Shown here: positions 8,599 through 18,165 of the stretch, one piece after another
How positions within the stretch are numbered: position 1 is the stretch's first letter
How the letters are laid out: the number at the start of each line of letters is the position of its first letter
DNA from: Carboxylicivirga agarovorans
Lineage (GTDB): Bacteria > Bacteroidota > Bacteroidia > Bacteroidales > Marinilabiliaceae
Direction: 5' to 3'
DNA length: 64,000 nucleotides
NCBI RefSeq assembly: GCF_050589845.1
Contig: NZ_JBNGPA010000016.1
Location: 62,001-126,000, forward strand
Notes under the pieces: generated by a model
What the model was told of the DNA's origin: nothing
Databases searched by the model: none
What the model saw: only the letters and a program-made list of their open reading frames with translations
Made by a program: the position numbers and the translations under genes

Positions 8599-10245
8599 TT
8601 ATTCCTTCTCGTATTTTAATGTTTTAGTGGTGATATCACATACTTCAGAAGGACCGAAATACTGGATAGGACCAGGATAAACATAACTCGGGTTGATGGC
8701 CCACTCCTCACGACTCTCCACTAACTTCTGGAATGGAGCTCCGTTAAGCTGAACCAAAGCCTTTTGAATTACAGGCTTCATTTCACCATGACGTTTTTCC
8801 ATGTTCATCATCATAGTAACAGGAACACCACCGGCAATCCATTCAGTTGAAGGAGCTGTCAGGTTGCGTACTGAAGCCATATAACCTGTTTTACCTTCAC
8901 CAATTAACATGGCAGCTGTGTTACCTAATGAATAACAGTAATCAGCGTCAAAGTTAGATGGAGCGGCACAACGGCCTTCATAACCAAAGAAGTGTGGCTG
9001 ACCTTTGAATTTACCGCTAAATTCGCCGGCTTTCTTCATCTTCTTTAGTTTAGCTTTAACCATGTCAATTAACATCTTCTCAGTTTCAATCAATGAAACC
9101 TGAACGTTACCATGCGGATCACGATCTAACATCAACTGGTTGGCAATTGCGTTTGGCAAAGAAGTAAATACATTACGTGACTCTTCTGAGATTCGCTCTG
9201 CTACGAAATCACGCTTCTCTTTATTTCCTTCCAAAGCATTAACTTCTTCTTCGTTATGAGCCAGGAAATCATTCAACTCAGCAATTAATTTCTTCATTGC
9301 AGGAATAAACTCAACAAGCCCTTCAGGAATTAATACTGTACCGAAGTTATCACCGTTTTCAGCACGCTTGGCAACAATATTAGCGATGTAACTCACAACA
9401 TCATCTAAAGTTTGCTGCTTCGCTTCTACTTCCTCAGAAACAATAGTTACGTTTGGCTGTGTTTGTAATGCACACTCTAAAGCGATGTGAGAAGCCGATC
9501 GGCCCATCAACTTAATAAAGTGCCAGTATTTTTTAGCTGAATTGGCATCACGCTGAATGTTACCAATTAACTCACTGTATACTTTACATGCGGTATCAAA
9601 ACCAAACGATGTTTCGATCATTTCGTTTTTAAGGTCACCATCAATGGTTTTTGGCACACCAATTACCTGTACACCCGCATCAATTTTCTTGTAGTACTCT
9701 GCTAAAACACAAGCATTTGTATTTGAATCATCACCACCGATAATTACTAAAGCATCGATACCCAATTCCTTACAGTTAACCAAAGCCTGCTCAAACTGAG
9801 CTTCTTCTTCTAACTTGGTACGTCCCGATCCAATAATATCGAAACCTCCTGTGTTACGATAGTGATCAACGATGTCACTTGTCAATTCCACATACTGGTT
9901 ATCAACCAATCCACCAGGACCGCCTAAAAATCCATATAATTTATTATCAGGGTTAAGTTTTTTCAAACCATCATAAATACCCGAAATAACATTGTGCCCA
10001 CCTGGAGCCTGACCACCTGAAAGAATTACACCTACTGTTTTTGCCTCATAAACCTTAGCATCTCCCGGTTCGAATGAAAGTACAGGCATCCCATATGTAT
10101 TTGGGAACATATTTTTAATATCTGCCTGATCAGCAACCGACTCAGTTTCTTTACCTTCTACAATCTTAATACCCCCTTTTAGTGAAGATGGCATCTTTGG
10201 CACGTAGCTTTCACGTGCAATCTGAAGTGGACTTTTAATCATCAT
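8599..10245 (-). CDS. pfp: Diphosphate--fructose-6-phosphate 1-phosphotransferase (long form)
   Basis: A 548-residue phosphofructokinase of the long, plant-beta-like PPi-dependent clade. It phosphorylates fructose 6-phosphate with pyrophosphate, a reversible glycolytic step. Evidence: glycine loop VGVILSGGQAPGGHN (about 71-85), GGDDSNT at 170-176, where the Asp replacing the Gly of ATP enzymes marks PPi use, and PKTIDGD at 198-204, where the Lys is also typical of PPi enzymes. MGRSASHIALECALQT supplies the usual substrate-binding helix. There are two adjacent Met codons at the start; either is possible. A second phosphofructokinase lies divergently 320 bases away. Confidence 0.9.
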   Translation of the reverse strand: MMIKSPLQIARESYVPKMPSSLKGGIKIVEGKETESVADQADIKNMFPNTYGMPVLSFEPGDAKVYEAKTVGVILSGGQAPGGHNVISGIYDGLKKLNPDNKLYGFLGGPGGLVDNQYVELTSDIVDHYRNTGGFDIIGSGRTKLEEEAQFEQALVNCKELGIDALVIIGGDDSNTNACVLAEYYKKIDAGVQVIGVPKTIDGDLKNEMIETSFGFDTACKVYSELIGNIQRDANSAKKYWHFIKLMGRSASHIALECALQTQPNVTIVSEEVEAKQQTLDDVVSYIANIVAKRAENGDNFGTVLIPEGLVEFIPAMKKLIAELNDFLAHNEEEVNALEGNKEKRDFVAERISEESRNVFTSLPNAIANQLMLDRDPHGNVQVSLIETEKMLIDMVKAKLKKMKKAGEFSGKFKGQPHFFGYEGRCAAPSNFDADYCYSLGNTAAMLIGEGKTGYMASVRNLTAPSTEWIAGGVPVTMMMNMEKRHGEMKPVIQKALVQLNGAPFQKLVESREEWAINPSYVYPGPIQYFGPSEVCDITTKTLKYEKE

Positions 10246-10565
10246 ACTGTCTTGTATTGTTTTTTTATTTGGAATCTTCTTAAATGTGTTTTACAACACC
10301 TTTTTATGAAATTCATGCAAATTTGCTCATATTTTTTTAAATCAGGAAGACTCAATATTAACAATTTACAATCTTTAACTTATTTAGAGTGAATTTGATT
10401 AAAGTTGCAAACAAACTCTTCCATTCATTTACATTTCATTAGCGAAACCAATAGATTTAATCATTTCCTGCTTTTTATCACTTTTTATAGGCTTTAAGAT
10501 TGATTTGCAGTTTTTTAGGTAATAACTTGTAAGAAATAGAACATTTCACTCAATTACATTTAACC
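10246..10565. other. Intergenic region between divergent phosphofructokinase genes
   Basis: About 320 AT-rich bases that must contain both divergent promoters. I found no clean TAnnTTTG on either strand. The only notable motif is a short palindrome TGCAAATTTGC near 10317-10327. Nothing else is recognised. Confidence 0.4.
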
Positions 10566-11783
10566 ATGATACTTAAAAAACATACATCAAAAACCATTGC
10601 CATTTTAACCGGAGGAGGCGATGTACCAGGCTTAAATCCTGCCATAAGAGCAATAACCATCCGTGCAACACGCGAAGGATTTAAGGTCATTGGCATTAAG
10701 AACGGCTGGAAAGGTGTCATCTCCATTAACCCCCTCCTACCTTTTGAAGAACAGCCTTACTGCATGCAATTGAATGACCATACAGTTAACAGGCTTGGGC
10801 GAACAGGTGGTACATTTCTGCATTCAAGCAGAACCAAAGCCGACAAAGTACATATAAACGATGTACCAGATCATTTAAAAGCAACATATACCGACGAATA
10901 CAATGACCTGACCAAGGAAGCGGTATCTAACCTTAAGCACCTCGGTGTTGATTATTTAGTGCCAATTGGCGGGGATGACACTTTAAGCTATGCCGTACGT
11001 TTACACCATGAGGGAGTTCGCACCATTGGCATACCCAAAACAATGGATGGTGATGTGCCGGGCACTGAATACTGCATTGGATTCAGTACTTGCGTAACCC
11101 GCACCATTGAATTAACGCATGCTTTACGTACATGTGCCGGTTCACATGAACGTTTTCTTGTATTGGAAGTTTTTGGACGTAATGCCGGCTTCTCAGCATT
11201 ACTGCCAACTGTTGGAGGCGCTGCCGATCGTTGCGTTATTCCTGAGCATCAGATTAACATTGAACAGTTAACGGCATTAATGGTGGAAGACCGTAATAAT
11301 AATCCTAGTAAATATTCAGTTGTGCTGGTTTCGGAAGGTGCCAGTTACGAAGGAAGTGATATTATATACAGCAGCCATGAAACGGATGCATTTGGTCATA
11401 AAAAGCTTGGTGGTATTGGTGAGAATATCGGTCAGCAACTCAAACGCCTTTCACCGAAATTCAACAATGGCAAATCAATTAATGTCATTAATCAAAAATT
11501 GGGCTACCTGGTTCGCTCTGGTGAGCCCGATGCTCTTGATTCGATCGTTCCCACAGCCTATGCCAATTTAGCCATGGATTTAATTATTGAGGGTATTTCA
11601 GGGCAAATGGTATGCATCAACGATGGAAAGTATAACCATATTTCCATTGAAGCAGTGCGAAAAAACGACAAAGGTGAAAGCACTAAAATAGTGAATGTAA
11701 GCAAGTTTTATGATACTAATCGTTATCGCCCCATCTATTCGAATATAGTTGGCGACCCCATGCTTATTTTAACAAGGGAGTAG
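10566..11783 (+). CDS. Phosphofructokinase family protein, PPi-type active-site residues
   Basis: A 405-residue group III-like phosphofructokinase. The N-terminal loop is ILTGGGDVPGLN (14-25), and the two residues that discriminate phosphoryl donors both point to pyrophosphate: GGDDT at 135-139 has Asp where ATP enzymes have Gly, and PKTMDGD at 157-163 has Lys where ATP enzymes have Gly. The catalytic Asp in this last motif is present. Automated annotation commonly calls this 6-phosphofructokinase (ATP), which the residues do not support. It is transcribed away from pfp and ends at a strong terminator, so it is monocistronic. Biochemistry is inferred from residues only. Confidence 0.85.
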   Translation: MILKKHTSKTIAILTGGGDVPGLNPAIRAITIRATREGFKVIGIKNGWKGVISINPLLPFEEQPYCMQLNDHTVNRLGRTGGTFLHSSRTKADKVHINDVPDHLKATYTDEYNDLTKEAVSNLKHLGVDYLVPIGGDDTLSYAVRLHHEGVRTIGIPKTMDGDVPGTEYCIGFSTCVTRTIELTHALRTCAGSHERFLVLEVFGRNAGFSALLPTVGGAADRCVIPEHQINIEQLTALMVEDRNNNPSKYSVVLVSEGASYEGSDIIYSSHETDAFGHKKLGGIGENIGQQLKRLSPKFNNGKSINVINQKLGYLVRSGEPDALDSIVPTAYANLAMDLIIEGISGQMVCINDGKYNHISIEAVRKNDKGESTKIVNVSKFYDTNRYRPIYSNIVGDPMLILTRE

Positions 11784-11803
11784 TTTATATCTATTAAAAT
11801 AAT

Positions 11804-11842
11804 AAGGTTATCGGACGGCTTTAACTTTCGATAACCTTTTTC
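11804..11842 (+). terminator. Rho-independent terminator of the second phosphofructokinase gene
   Basis: A perfect 10-bp stem, AAGGTTATCG at 11804-11813 and its complement at 11829-11838, with a 15-base loop and a following T run. Confidence 0.8.
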
Positions 11843-11857
11843 AATGGCAATAATTGC

Positions 11858-11865
11858 TATATTTG
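11858..11865 (+). promoter_or_regulatory. Candidate -7 promoter box of the family 2 glycosyltransferase gene
   Basis: TATATTTG fits TAnnTTTG and lies 19 bases before the ATG. A T-rich block about 20 bases upstream (the T run of the preceding terminator) could act as the -33 element. Confidence 0.5.
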
Positions 11866-11884
11866 GGTGAATAAATGAAGCCCC

Positions 11885-12880
11885 ATGCAATTTTCAGTAA
11901 TAATTCCTATTTACAACAGGCCCGATGAAATTGTAGAGTTATTGGAATCATTAACTCTTCAATCGGCAAAATCCGTATTCGAAGTTATTATTGTGGAAGA
12001 TGGTTCTGCAACACCCTGCAAGGATGTCATAGAACCCTACTTCAATCAGTTAGATCTGCATTATTACACACAGGATAATCAAGGTCCGGGTCCGGCAAGA
12101 AACCATGGGGCCGCAAAAGCCAAAGGAGAATACCTTATTTTCTTTGATAGTGATTGTATAATCCCCTCCAACTATTTCAACCATGTCATGGAACATTTAG
12201 ATATTCAGGAACTGGATTGTTTTGGGGGACCAGATGAATCACACCCGTTTTTTACGCCTATCCAAAAAGCCATCAGCTATTCAATGACATCTCCTATAAC
12301 AACCGGAGGTATCAGAGGTGGTAGTCGTAAAATGGATAAATTTTATCCACGAAGCTTCAACCTGGGTATAAAAAAGCAAATATTTGAAGCCGTTAATGGT
12401 TTTGCCCACATGCGATTCGGTGAGGATCTGGATTTAAGCATGCGCACCATGAAAAGCGGTTATTCTGTTGGACTGATACAGGAAGCATACGTATACCACA
12501 AACGCCGCACCCACTTTAAAGCCTTTTTTAAGCAGGTATTTAACTCTGGAATTGCACGAATAGACTTATCGCTTTTACATACGGGAACACTTAAACCTGT
12601 TCATTTACTTCCCTCGGCTTTTACAATTGGATACCCTCTGTTATTGTTCCTTGCAATAACTTTATCATCATGGTTTTTGATACCTTTTCTCTTGTTTCCC
12701 GGTATCATACTGATTGATGCATACTACAGAACACGCCAATTCCCGGTAGCGATACTGAGCACCTGGGCATCATTGATACAGCTTACCGGATATGGCTCTG
12801 GTTTTATTAAAGCTTTTTGGATTAGAGTTGTTAAAGGAAAAGGCTCATTTCACAACTTTGCCAAATCATTCTATGACTAA
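11885..12880 (+). CDS. Family 2 glycosyltransferase, membrane-associated
   Basis: A 331-residue GT-A fold glycosyltransferase. It starts with FSVIIPIYNRPDEIVELLES, has the nucleotide-sugar binding EDGS and the metal-binding FFDSDC (DxD-like) near residue 90, and GEDLDLSMR as the catalytic-base region near 180. The last 90 residues contain two or three hydrophobic segments (LLLFLAITLSSWFLIPFLLF), so the enzyme is membrane bound. It probably adds a sugar to a lipid-linked glycan or surface polysaccharide. It has its own promoter box, and its last 4 bases overlap the convergent small gene. Donor and acceptor are unknown. Confidence 0.85.
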   Translation: MQFSVIIPIYNRPDEIVELLESLTLQSAKSVFEVIIVEDGSATPCKDVIEPYFNQLDLHYYTQDNQGPGPARNHGAAKAKGEYLIFFDSDCIIPSNYFNHVMEHLDIQELDCFGGPDESHPFFTPIQKAISYSMTSPITTGGIRGGSRKMDKFYPRSFNLGIKKQIFEAVNGFAHMRFGEDLDLSMRTMKSGYSVGLIQEAYVYHKRRTHFKAFFKQVFNSGIARIDLSLLHTGTLKPVHLLPSAFTIGYPLLLFLAITLSSWFLIPFLLFPGIILIDAYYRTRQFPVAILSTWASLIQLTGYGSGFIKAFWIRVVKGKGSFHNFAKSFYD

Positions 12881-13089
12881 TTAATAATTAAGTCACTTTC
12901 CTTACCCATAACAACCAGTGGTTGGTATGCGCGTGCAAAAGCCTTAAGTTTATTAATGATGATCGCCTTGGGCAAACAAGCACTGTTCATAAACGATCCG
13001 TCGGGAAGCTTATCAAATACTGAAAACCAATAACCTGCTTCCTCTTCTAACACTAAGAGTTCTTGAGTAAAATTATCGTCCATAGGCAC
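12877..13089 (-). CDS. Small hypothetical protein downstream of the ECF sigma factor gene
   Basis: A 70-residue protein with no signal peptide or membrane segment. It has an acidic N-terminus (DDNFTQELLVLEEEAGYW) and a central LPDGSFMNSACLPKA stretch, and appears to be a compact mixed fold. It lies 55 bases after the sigma factor gene on the same strand and may be co-transcribed with it, but nothing resembles an anti-sigma factor. Coding is supported mainly by its place and sensible composition. Start could be Met1 or Met3. I do not recognise the family. Confidence 0.55.
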   Translation of the reverse strand: MPMDDNFTQELLVLEEEAGYWFSVFDKLPDGSFMNSACLPKAIIINKLKAFARAYQPLVVMGKESDLIIN

Positions 13090-13144
13090 TAATTACAAGT
13101 TTAACACTTTAATAACGTAGTGCCTTCACAAATTATTATACCAA

Positions 13145-13738
13145 TTATGACATTGTTAAAGAAATATTACGCTCTTCAGCTAAACGACGTAAATTCATAA
13201 GGGCATAACGCATACGGCCCAAAGCAGTATTGATACTTACATTGGTTTCTTCAGCGATTTCTTTAAAACTCAAATCACGATAGTGACGCATAACAACAAC
13301 TTCACGCTGATTATCAGGAAGTAGATTAACCAACATGCTAACTTCACTTAAAACCTGATCAGTGACCATCTGTTCCTCAACCGACTTATCTGAAAACTGA
13401 GATGAATTGAACAGATCATATTCATAGTTATCATTCGAAATAACCGATTGATTTTTTTGCTTGCGGTAATAATCTATAATCAGGTTGTGGGCAATGCGCA
13501 TAACCCATGAAGAAAATTTACCACTATCGGAGTAACGACCATTCTTTAAAGTTCTGATAACGCGTATAAAAGCCTCCTGAAAAATATCTTCAGCCAACTC
13601 CTGCTGCTTTACACACATAATAATGTAAGAAAAAATCTTTGCCTTGTGACGTTCAATTAGCATATCGATTGAACCACTATCACCAGCAACAAAATCCTTT
13701 ACAAGTTGCTCATCAGAAAGCACTAATTGCTTTTCCAT
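13145..13738 (-). CDS. ECF-type sigma-70 family RNA polymerase sigma factor
   Basis: A 197-residue sigma factor with only regions 2 and 4. Region 2 is DIFQEAFIRVIRTLKNG then FSSWVMRIAHNLIIDYYRKQ, which melts and contacts the -10 element; region 4 is PDNQREVVVMRHYRDLSFKE followed by the helix-turn-helix EIAEETNVSINTALGRMRYA. No anti-sigma or TonB-linked receptor gene is adjacent, unlike many ECF systems of this phylum, so it may be a general-purpose or stress sigma factor controlled otherwise. The start at 13738 gives a normal N-terminus. Confidence 0.92.
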   Translation of the reverse strand: MEKQLVLSDEQLVKDFVAGDSGSIDMLIERHKAKIFSYIIMCVKQQELAEDIFQEAFIRVIRTLKNGRYSDSGKFSSWVMRIAHNLIIDYYRKQKNQSVISNDNYEYDLFNSSQFSDKSVEEQMVTDQVLSEVSMLVNLLPDNQREVVVMRHYRDLSFKEIAEETNVSINTALGRMRYALMNLRRLAEERNISLTMS

Positions 13739-13912
13739 ACTATAAAATTTTTAAACATCTCGTAAAGGTCGTCCTATAGGCAATTAATTTTAAGAAGTCA
13801 ATACTTGTTTGTTTTCGGATGTAAAAAAAGTAAAAAAATGTTTAAAAACCAAATCTCTGAAATTTTCAACCAAGTGAAGCGGTTTTTGTTTCAATTCTAT
13901 ATGGTGGATACC

Positions 13913-13920
13913 TATCTTTG
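13913..13920 (+). promoter_or_regulatory. Candidate -7 promoter box of uvrA
   Basis: TATCTTTG fits TAnnTTTG, 25 bases before the uvrA ATG. A TTTG at 13885-13888 could be the -33 element, though the 24-base gap is slightly long. Confidence 0.55.
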
Positions 13921-13945
13921 TTCTCACTTAATATAAAATTACAGT

Positions 13946-16750
13946 ATGCAGGAGAAAGAGATTACTGTCAAAGGAGCTCGCGTTCATAATCTCAAAAATA
14001 TTGACTTAAAAATTCCTCGTAATCAATTCATTGTGATTACAGGCGTTTCCGGTAGTGGTAAATCTTCACTGGCTTTTGATACATTATATGCTGAAGGTCA
14101 GCGTCGATATGTTGAAAGTTTAAGTTCATATGCCCGTCAATTTTTAGGGCGACTTGACAAACCCGACGTTGATTTTATTAAAGGTATTCCACCTGCAATA
14201 GCCATAGAACAAAAGGTAAATACGCGTAATCCGCGATCAACTGTTGGAACCAGTACGGAAATTTATGATTATATCAAATTACTATATGCCCGTATAGGCC
14301 GGACTATTTCACCTGTTAGTGGTAATGAAGTAAAAAGGCATTACACCAGCGACGTTGTCAATTTTGTAACTTCACTTGAGAAGGGCAAGAAGTTAGCTAT
14401 TCTCTCCCCTATCGTGATTACCGATGACCGCCAATGTCACGAACATCTTGAAATACTTTTGAAACAAGGATTTAGTCGTGTTGAAGCGGACAACCAGTTT
14501 GTACGCATAGATGATCTGTTGGCAGATAAATCTTCACTCAGTGAATCGTGCCGCGAACTATTCCTTGTTATAGACCGCTTGTCTGCCGCAGATGACGAAG
14601 ACACTGTAAGCCGTTTGGGAGACTCTGTTCAAACGGCCTTTTACGAAGGCAAGGGAGAATGTTTAATAAAAGTCTATGATAATGGCTCAGCATCCGTACA
14701 CAATTTCTCAAATAAGTTTGAGTTGGATGGCATTGAGTTTGAGCTGCCTAGTGAGCACATGTTTACCTTTAATAATCCGGTAGGCGCATGTCCTGAATGT
14801 GAGGGTTTTGGTAACGTGATCGGTATTGATGAAGACCTGGTGATACCCAACAAAAGCTTATCTGTATTTGAAGATGCTATTGCCTGTTGGAAGGGAGACA
14901 AAATGAAGGCCTGGAAAGAGCAACTGATTCGAAGTGCTCACCATTTTGATTTTCCCGTGCATAGCCCTTATTTTGAACTGACACCTGAACAGAGGGAGTT
15001 ATTATGGTCAGGCAATCGTCATTTTAAAGGCCTCAATCAATTTTTTAAACACGTTGAAGAGAAACAGTACAAAATACAATTCAGGGTTATGCTATCGCGC
15101 TACCGCGGAAAAACAGTTTGCCCATCGTGCAAAGGAACAAGGCTAAAAAAAGAAGCCAGCTGGGTTAAAGTAGGCGATAAAAGCATTCATGAACTGGTAG
15201 TTCTGCCTGTTAGTGAATTATTTGGCTTTTTTGACGGGCTTGACTTAAATAAACACGAAATCGATGTTTCCAAACGCATTTTACATGAAATACGTACGCG
15301 CCTTCAGTTCCTCAATAATGTAGGGCTGGGATATCTCACCCTGAACCGCCTCTCTTCCACTCTGTCAGGAGGAGAAAGTCAGCGCATTAACCTGGCGACA
15401 AGCCTGGGGAGCAGCCTTGTAGGGTCATTATATATTTTAGATGAACCGAGTATCGGATTACATTCGCGCGATACAGAATTACTGATTAATGTACTAAGGA
15501 ACTTACAAAAGGTTGGTAATACTGTCATTGTTGTTGAACACGATGAAGATATTATACGCTCTGCAGACACCATTATTGATATTGGTCCTTTAGCCGGGAG
15601 ACTCGGTGGCGAACTGGTATTTCAGGGCGACTACAGGCAACTGGAAGCTTCAGAACAGAGTCTGACAACCAAATACCTGAATGGTACGGAGGAAATTCCG
15701 GTTCCGGCTTCACGACGTCCGCACAATGATTTTGTTCAGATAACCGGTGCATGCGAGAATAACCTTAAGAATATCGATGTAAAATTCCCGCTAAATGTGA
15801 TGACGGTTATTACCGGTGTTTCAGGAAGTGGCAAATCATCTTTGGTCAAAAAGATATTATTTCCGGCTCTTAAGAAGCATTTAGGAGGCTATGCAGATAA
15901 AACGGGAGCTTTTGACCTGATTAAAGGTTCCATCAATAAGCTGACAGAAGTTGAGTTTGTCGATCAAAATCCGATAGGCAAAAGCTCTCGCTCCAACCCT
16001 GCCACTTATCTGAAGGCATACGATGAAATACGTAAGTTAATGGCTGATCAGCAAGCTGCTAAAAACAACGGCTTCAAACCATCACATTTTTCATTTAATA
16101 TTGACGGCGGCCGTTGTGATGAATGCCAGGGTGAAGGCACCATTAAGGTAGAAATGCAGTTTATGGCTGACATCGTATTGGAGTGTGAAAGCTGCAAGGG
16201 CAAACGCTTTAAAGATGAGATACTGGAGGTAAGGTACAATGGTAAAAATGTGCATGACCTATTGGAGATGACCATCAATGAAGCCATTGACTTTTTTGCA
16301 GAGACCAATAAATCCGCTGAAAAACGAATTATCAGGCGTTTGAAGCCTCTTCAGGATGTTGGTTTGGGTTATATTAAGCTCGGACAATCATCCAGCACCT
16401 TAAGTGGTGGCGAAAGTCAACGTGTGAAATTAGCATTCTTTCTGGCCAATGAAAGAAGCCAACCAACGCTTTTTATCTTTGATGAACCAACAACCGGCTT
16501 ACACTTTCATGATATCAGAACGCTGTTGGATGCCTTTGCGGCATTAATTAAAAACGGTCATTCACTGATCATTGTCGAGCATAATATGGACATCATTAAA
16601 TCGGCCGACTGGATCATTGATCTGGGGCCTGAAGGAGGTGATGCTGGTGGAAATATTGTTTTTGAAGGAACACCAGATGAGCTGATCAAAAATAAATCAT
16701 CCTATACCGGTAAATACCTAAAACCTTATATACAAAAAAAGAGCTCCTGA
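13946..16750 (+). CDS. uvrA: Excinuclease ABC subunit A
   Basis: UvrA is the damage-recognition ATPase of nucleotide excision repair and works as a dimer with UvrB. The 934-residue protein shows two ABC modules: Walker A GVSGSGKS at 33-40 and again near 624-632, signature motifs TLSGGESQRINLA and TLSGGESQRVKLA, Walker B YILDEPSIGL and FIFDEPTTGL. The zinc modules are intact: CPECEGFG paired with CPSCKGTRL in the first half, and CDECQGEG paired with CESCKGKRF in the second. Length is normal. It is preceded by its own promoter box and ends in a terminator whose hairpin includes the stop codon. Confidence 0.97.
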   Translation: MQEKEITVKGARVHNLKNIDLKIPRNQFIVITGVSGSGKSSLAFDTLYAEGQRRYVESLSSYARQFLGRLDKPDVDFIKGIPPAIAIEQKVNTRNPRSTVGTSTEIYDYIKLLYARIGRTISPVSGNEVKRHYTSDVVNFVTSLEKGKKLAILSPIVITDDRQCHEHLEILLKQGFSRVEADNQFVRIDDLLADKSSLSESCRELFLVIDRLSAADDEDTVSRLGDSVQTAFYEGKGECLIKVYDNGSASVHNFSNKFELDGIEFELPSEHMFTFNNPVGACPECEGFGNVIGIDEDLVIPNKSLSVFEDAIACWKGDKMKAWKEQLIRSAHHFDFPVHSPYFELTPEQRELLWSGNRHFKGLNQFFKHVEEKQYKIQFRVMLSRYRGKTVCPSCKGTRLKKEASWVKVGDKSIHELVVLPVSELFGFFDGLDLNKHEIDVSKRILHEIRTRLQFLNNVGLGYLTLNRLSSTLSGGESQRINLATSLGSSLVGSLYILDEPSIGLHSRDTELLINVLRNLQKVGNTVIVVEHDEDIIRSADTIIDIGPLAGRLGGELVFQGDYRQLEASEQSLTTKYLNGTEEIPVPASRRPHNDFVQITGACENNLKNIDVKFPLNVMTVITGVSGSGKSSLVKKILFPALKKHLGGYADKTGAFDLIKGSINKLTEVEFVDQNPIGKSSRSNPATYLKAYDEIRKLMADQQAAKNNGFKPSHFSFNIDGGRCDECQGEGTIKVEMQFMADIVLECESCKGKRFKDEILEVRYNGKNVHDLLEMTINEAIDFFAETNKSAEKRIIRRLKPLQDVGLGYIKLGQSSSTLSGGESQRVKLAFFLANERSQPTLFIFDEPTTGLHFHDIRTLLDAFAALIKNGHSLIIVEHNMDIIKSADWIIDLGPEGGDAGGNIVFEGTPDELIKNKSSYTGKYLKPYIQKKSS

Positions 16751-16768
16751 CAGAGCTCTTTTTTTTGT
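16738..16768 (+). terminator. Rho-independent terminator overlapping the uvrA stop codon
   Basis: Arms AAAGAGCTC (16738-16746) and GAGCTCTTT (16753-16761) form a 9-bp stem whose 6-base loop holds the TGA stop; a run of eight T residues follows. The last Lys-Ser-Ser codons are thus also stem sequence. It could work in both directions for the converging minus-strand genes. Confidence 0.8.
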
Positions 16769-16781
16769 ATAGTATGTATTA

Positions 16782-17228
16782 TTATTTTTTCTTCTTTTTC
16801 TTATCCGGTTCCAATCCAAACAAAACAGCGACACACCCGCTGACAAGGTCTTCATGCTCACCATCTCTTTCAAGTACGTTTAACTCAACAACCAACATTT
16901 GAGTACTTTCCACTTTAAAATCCCAAACCAAACGGTAATCGTAATCTGCATTATCGAATAATACGTTTCCTGCCTTATCAAGGATCCTTAAGTGGATATC
17001 AGGAAGCTGAGCAACCTTTGATATTCCTACACGATAGCTTTGCCCACTAAAAAAGGTTTTATAAAGTTCAGCCTTTTCTCCCTCTTCAAGGACTGCCCCA
17101 TTATAGTTACCATCATGTATATAATCTCCAAGAAGATCTTTACCTGCATTTCTGGCATAATTTATACATTGGGCTGAAGCAAGAGCACCAGATATAACTA
17201 ATAGTGTAATCAGAACTAGATGACGCAT
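16782..17228 (-). CDS. Small secreted protein, paralogue of the gene at 34891
   Basis: A 148-residue exported protein. The start at 17228 gives a clean signal peptide (MRHLVLITLLVISGALASAQ); a longer frame from 17270 would overlap the upstream gene and bury the signal. The mature part carries EKAELYKTFFSGQSYRV and later VWDFKVESTQ, blocks shared in the same order with the protein at 34891-35328. This suggests a small beta-rich domain that may bind something outside the cytoplasm. It ends in six lysines in a row, which the paralogue lacks. It is 10 bases after the lipoprotein gene, so the two form an operon. Function unknown. Confidence 0.7.
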   Translation of the reverse strand: MRHLVLITLLVISGALASAQCINYARNAGKDLLGDYIHDGNYNGAVLEEGEKAELYKTFFSGQSYRVGISKVAQLPDIHLRILDKAGNVLFDNADYDYRLVWDFKVESTQMLVVELNVLERDGEHEDLVSGCVAVLFGLEPDKKKKKK

Positions 17229-17238
17229 ATTAGTACAA

Positions 17239-18165
17239 TTAAGAAACAAATTCAGTTCTGATCTCAGCAACCTTCTTCATCAGCTTTTCAAACACTACTG
17301 GAGATATGATAGCTTCCGACTCAGCCTTAATGGTTGTAACCCTTGTTTCAGCATTTGTCTCAGCTTCAATTTTGGAAGTATTATTGATCTCTACTTCCTC
17401 AAATATCGCGTTTAATTCTGTGATCCGATCTAAAATATAACTGATGTCTTCGTTTGATTTGTACTCTTCCAGCAAGTTGATAACCGTGTACAGACTCAAT
17501 TTCTGATATACAATTCTATCGATCAATCGCTTATTGTTATCAACCGAACCATTGGTAAGGCGTGTTGCAATATATAAACCTTCTACCCATCCGCCAACAA
17601 GCACCATTACGGCAATGGCTGGCCTGTCATTTTCTGTCAGATAAGCATTTGAAGACATAAAAGTTTCAGAAATGATATCCAACATCACATCACGATTATC
17701 AATGTTCTCTTCTAACTTGCGCAATGTTTCCTCATCGATCGCATCCATGATCCCCAAAGCATCAGCTAAACGCTTTGCATTAGCCATATACTTGATAGAA
17801 CTTTGAGTTTGATCGAACAGGCTGGTATAACTTAAATCGGCTGAATATACACCCAGATTTAAAGCCATTTGACGATTCGTTGAATACTTGTCAATGTTAG
17901 AAAGCGGATTTAATAAATCTTCGTTGTAAGTTGCACCTGCACGCTTAATCAACATGGCAGTTTCCAAAGGTGAAGGCAATGAGTAAAAAATTAATTTTGA
18001 CTTTTTAAAGTCATCCACCAGCTTTCCATCAACACTTACGGACTCTACTATATCCTTCTCTTCTGACTTTTGTTTCTTCTGACTTGAATTACATGAAAAA
18101 AACAAAGCACCTCCAAGTGCGATAGTTAAAAGGTAGACGGTAGCTTTGGTCATTACAATTCTCAT
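17239..18165 (-). CDS. Lipoprotein of unknown function
   Basis: A 308-residue protein with a lipoprotein signal (hydrophobic stretch, then ALFFSC with Cys25 as the probable lipid site) and a following charged linker (QKKQKSEEKD). The mature part is almost all helical, with a block AYLTENDRPAIAVMVLVGGW near the middle, and no enzyme motif. It is likely anchored in the inner or outer membrane facing the periplasm. The start could also be Met5 at 18153. The downstream small secreted protein gene follows within 10 bases, suggesting the pair works together. Confidence 0.7.
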   Translation of the reverse strand: MRIVMTKATVYLLTIALGGALFFSCNSSQKKQKSEEKDIVESVSVDGKLVDDFKKSKLIFYSLPSPLETAMLIKRAGATYNEDLLNPLSNIDKYSTNRQMALNLGVYSADLSYTSLFDQTQSSIKYMANAKRLADALGIMDAIDEETLRKLEENIDNRDVMLDIISETFMSSNAYLTENDRPAIAVMVLVGGWVEGLYIATRLTNGSVDNNKRLIDRIVYQKLSLYTVINLLEEYKSNEDISYILDRITELNAIFEEVEINNTSKIEAETNAETRVTTIKAESEAIISPVVFEKLMKKVAEIRTEFVS

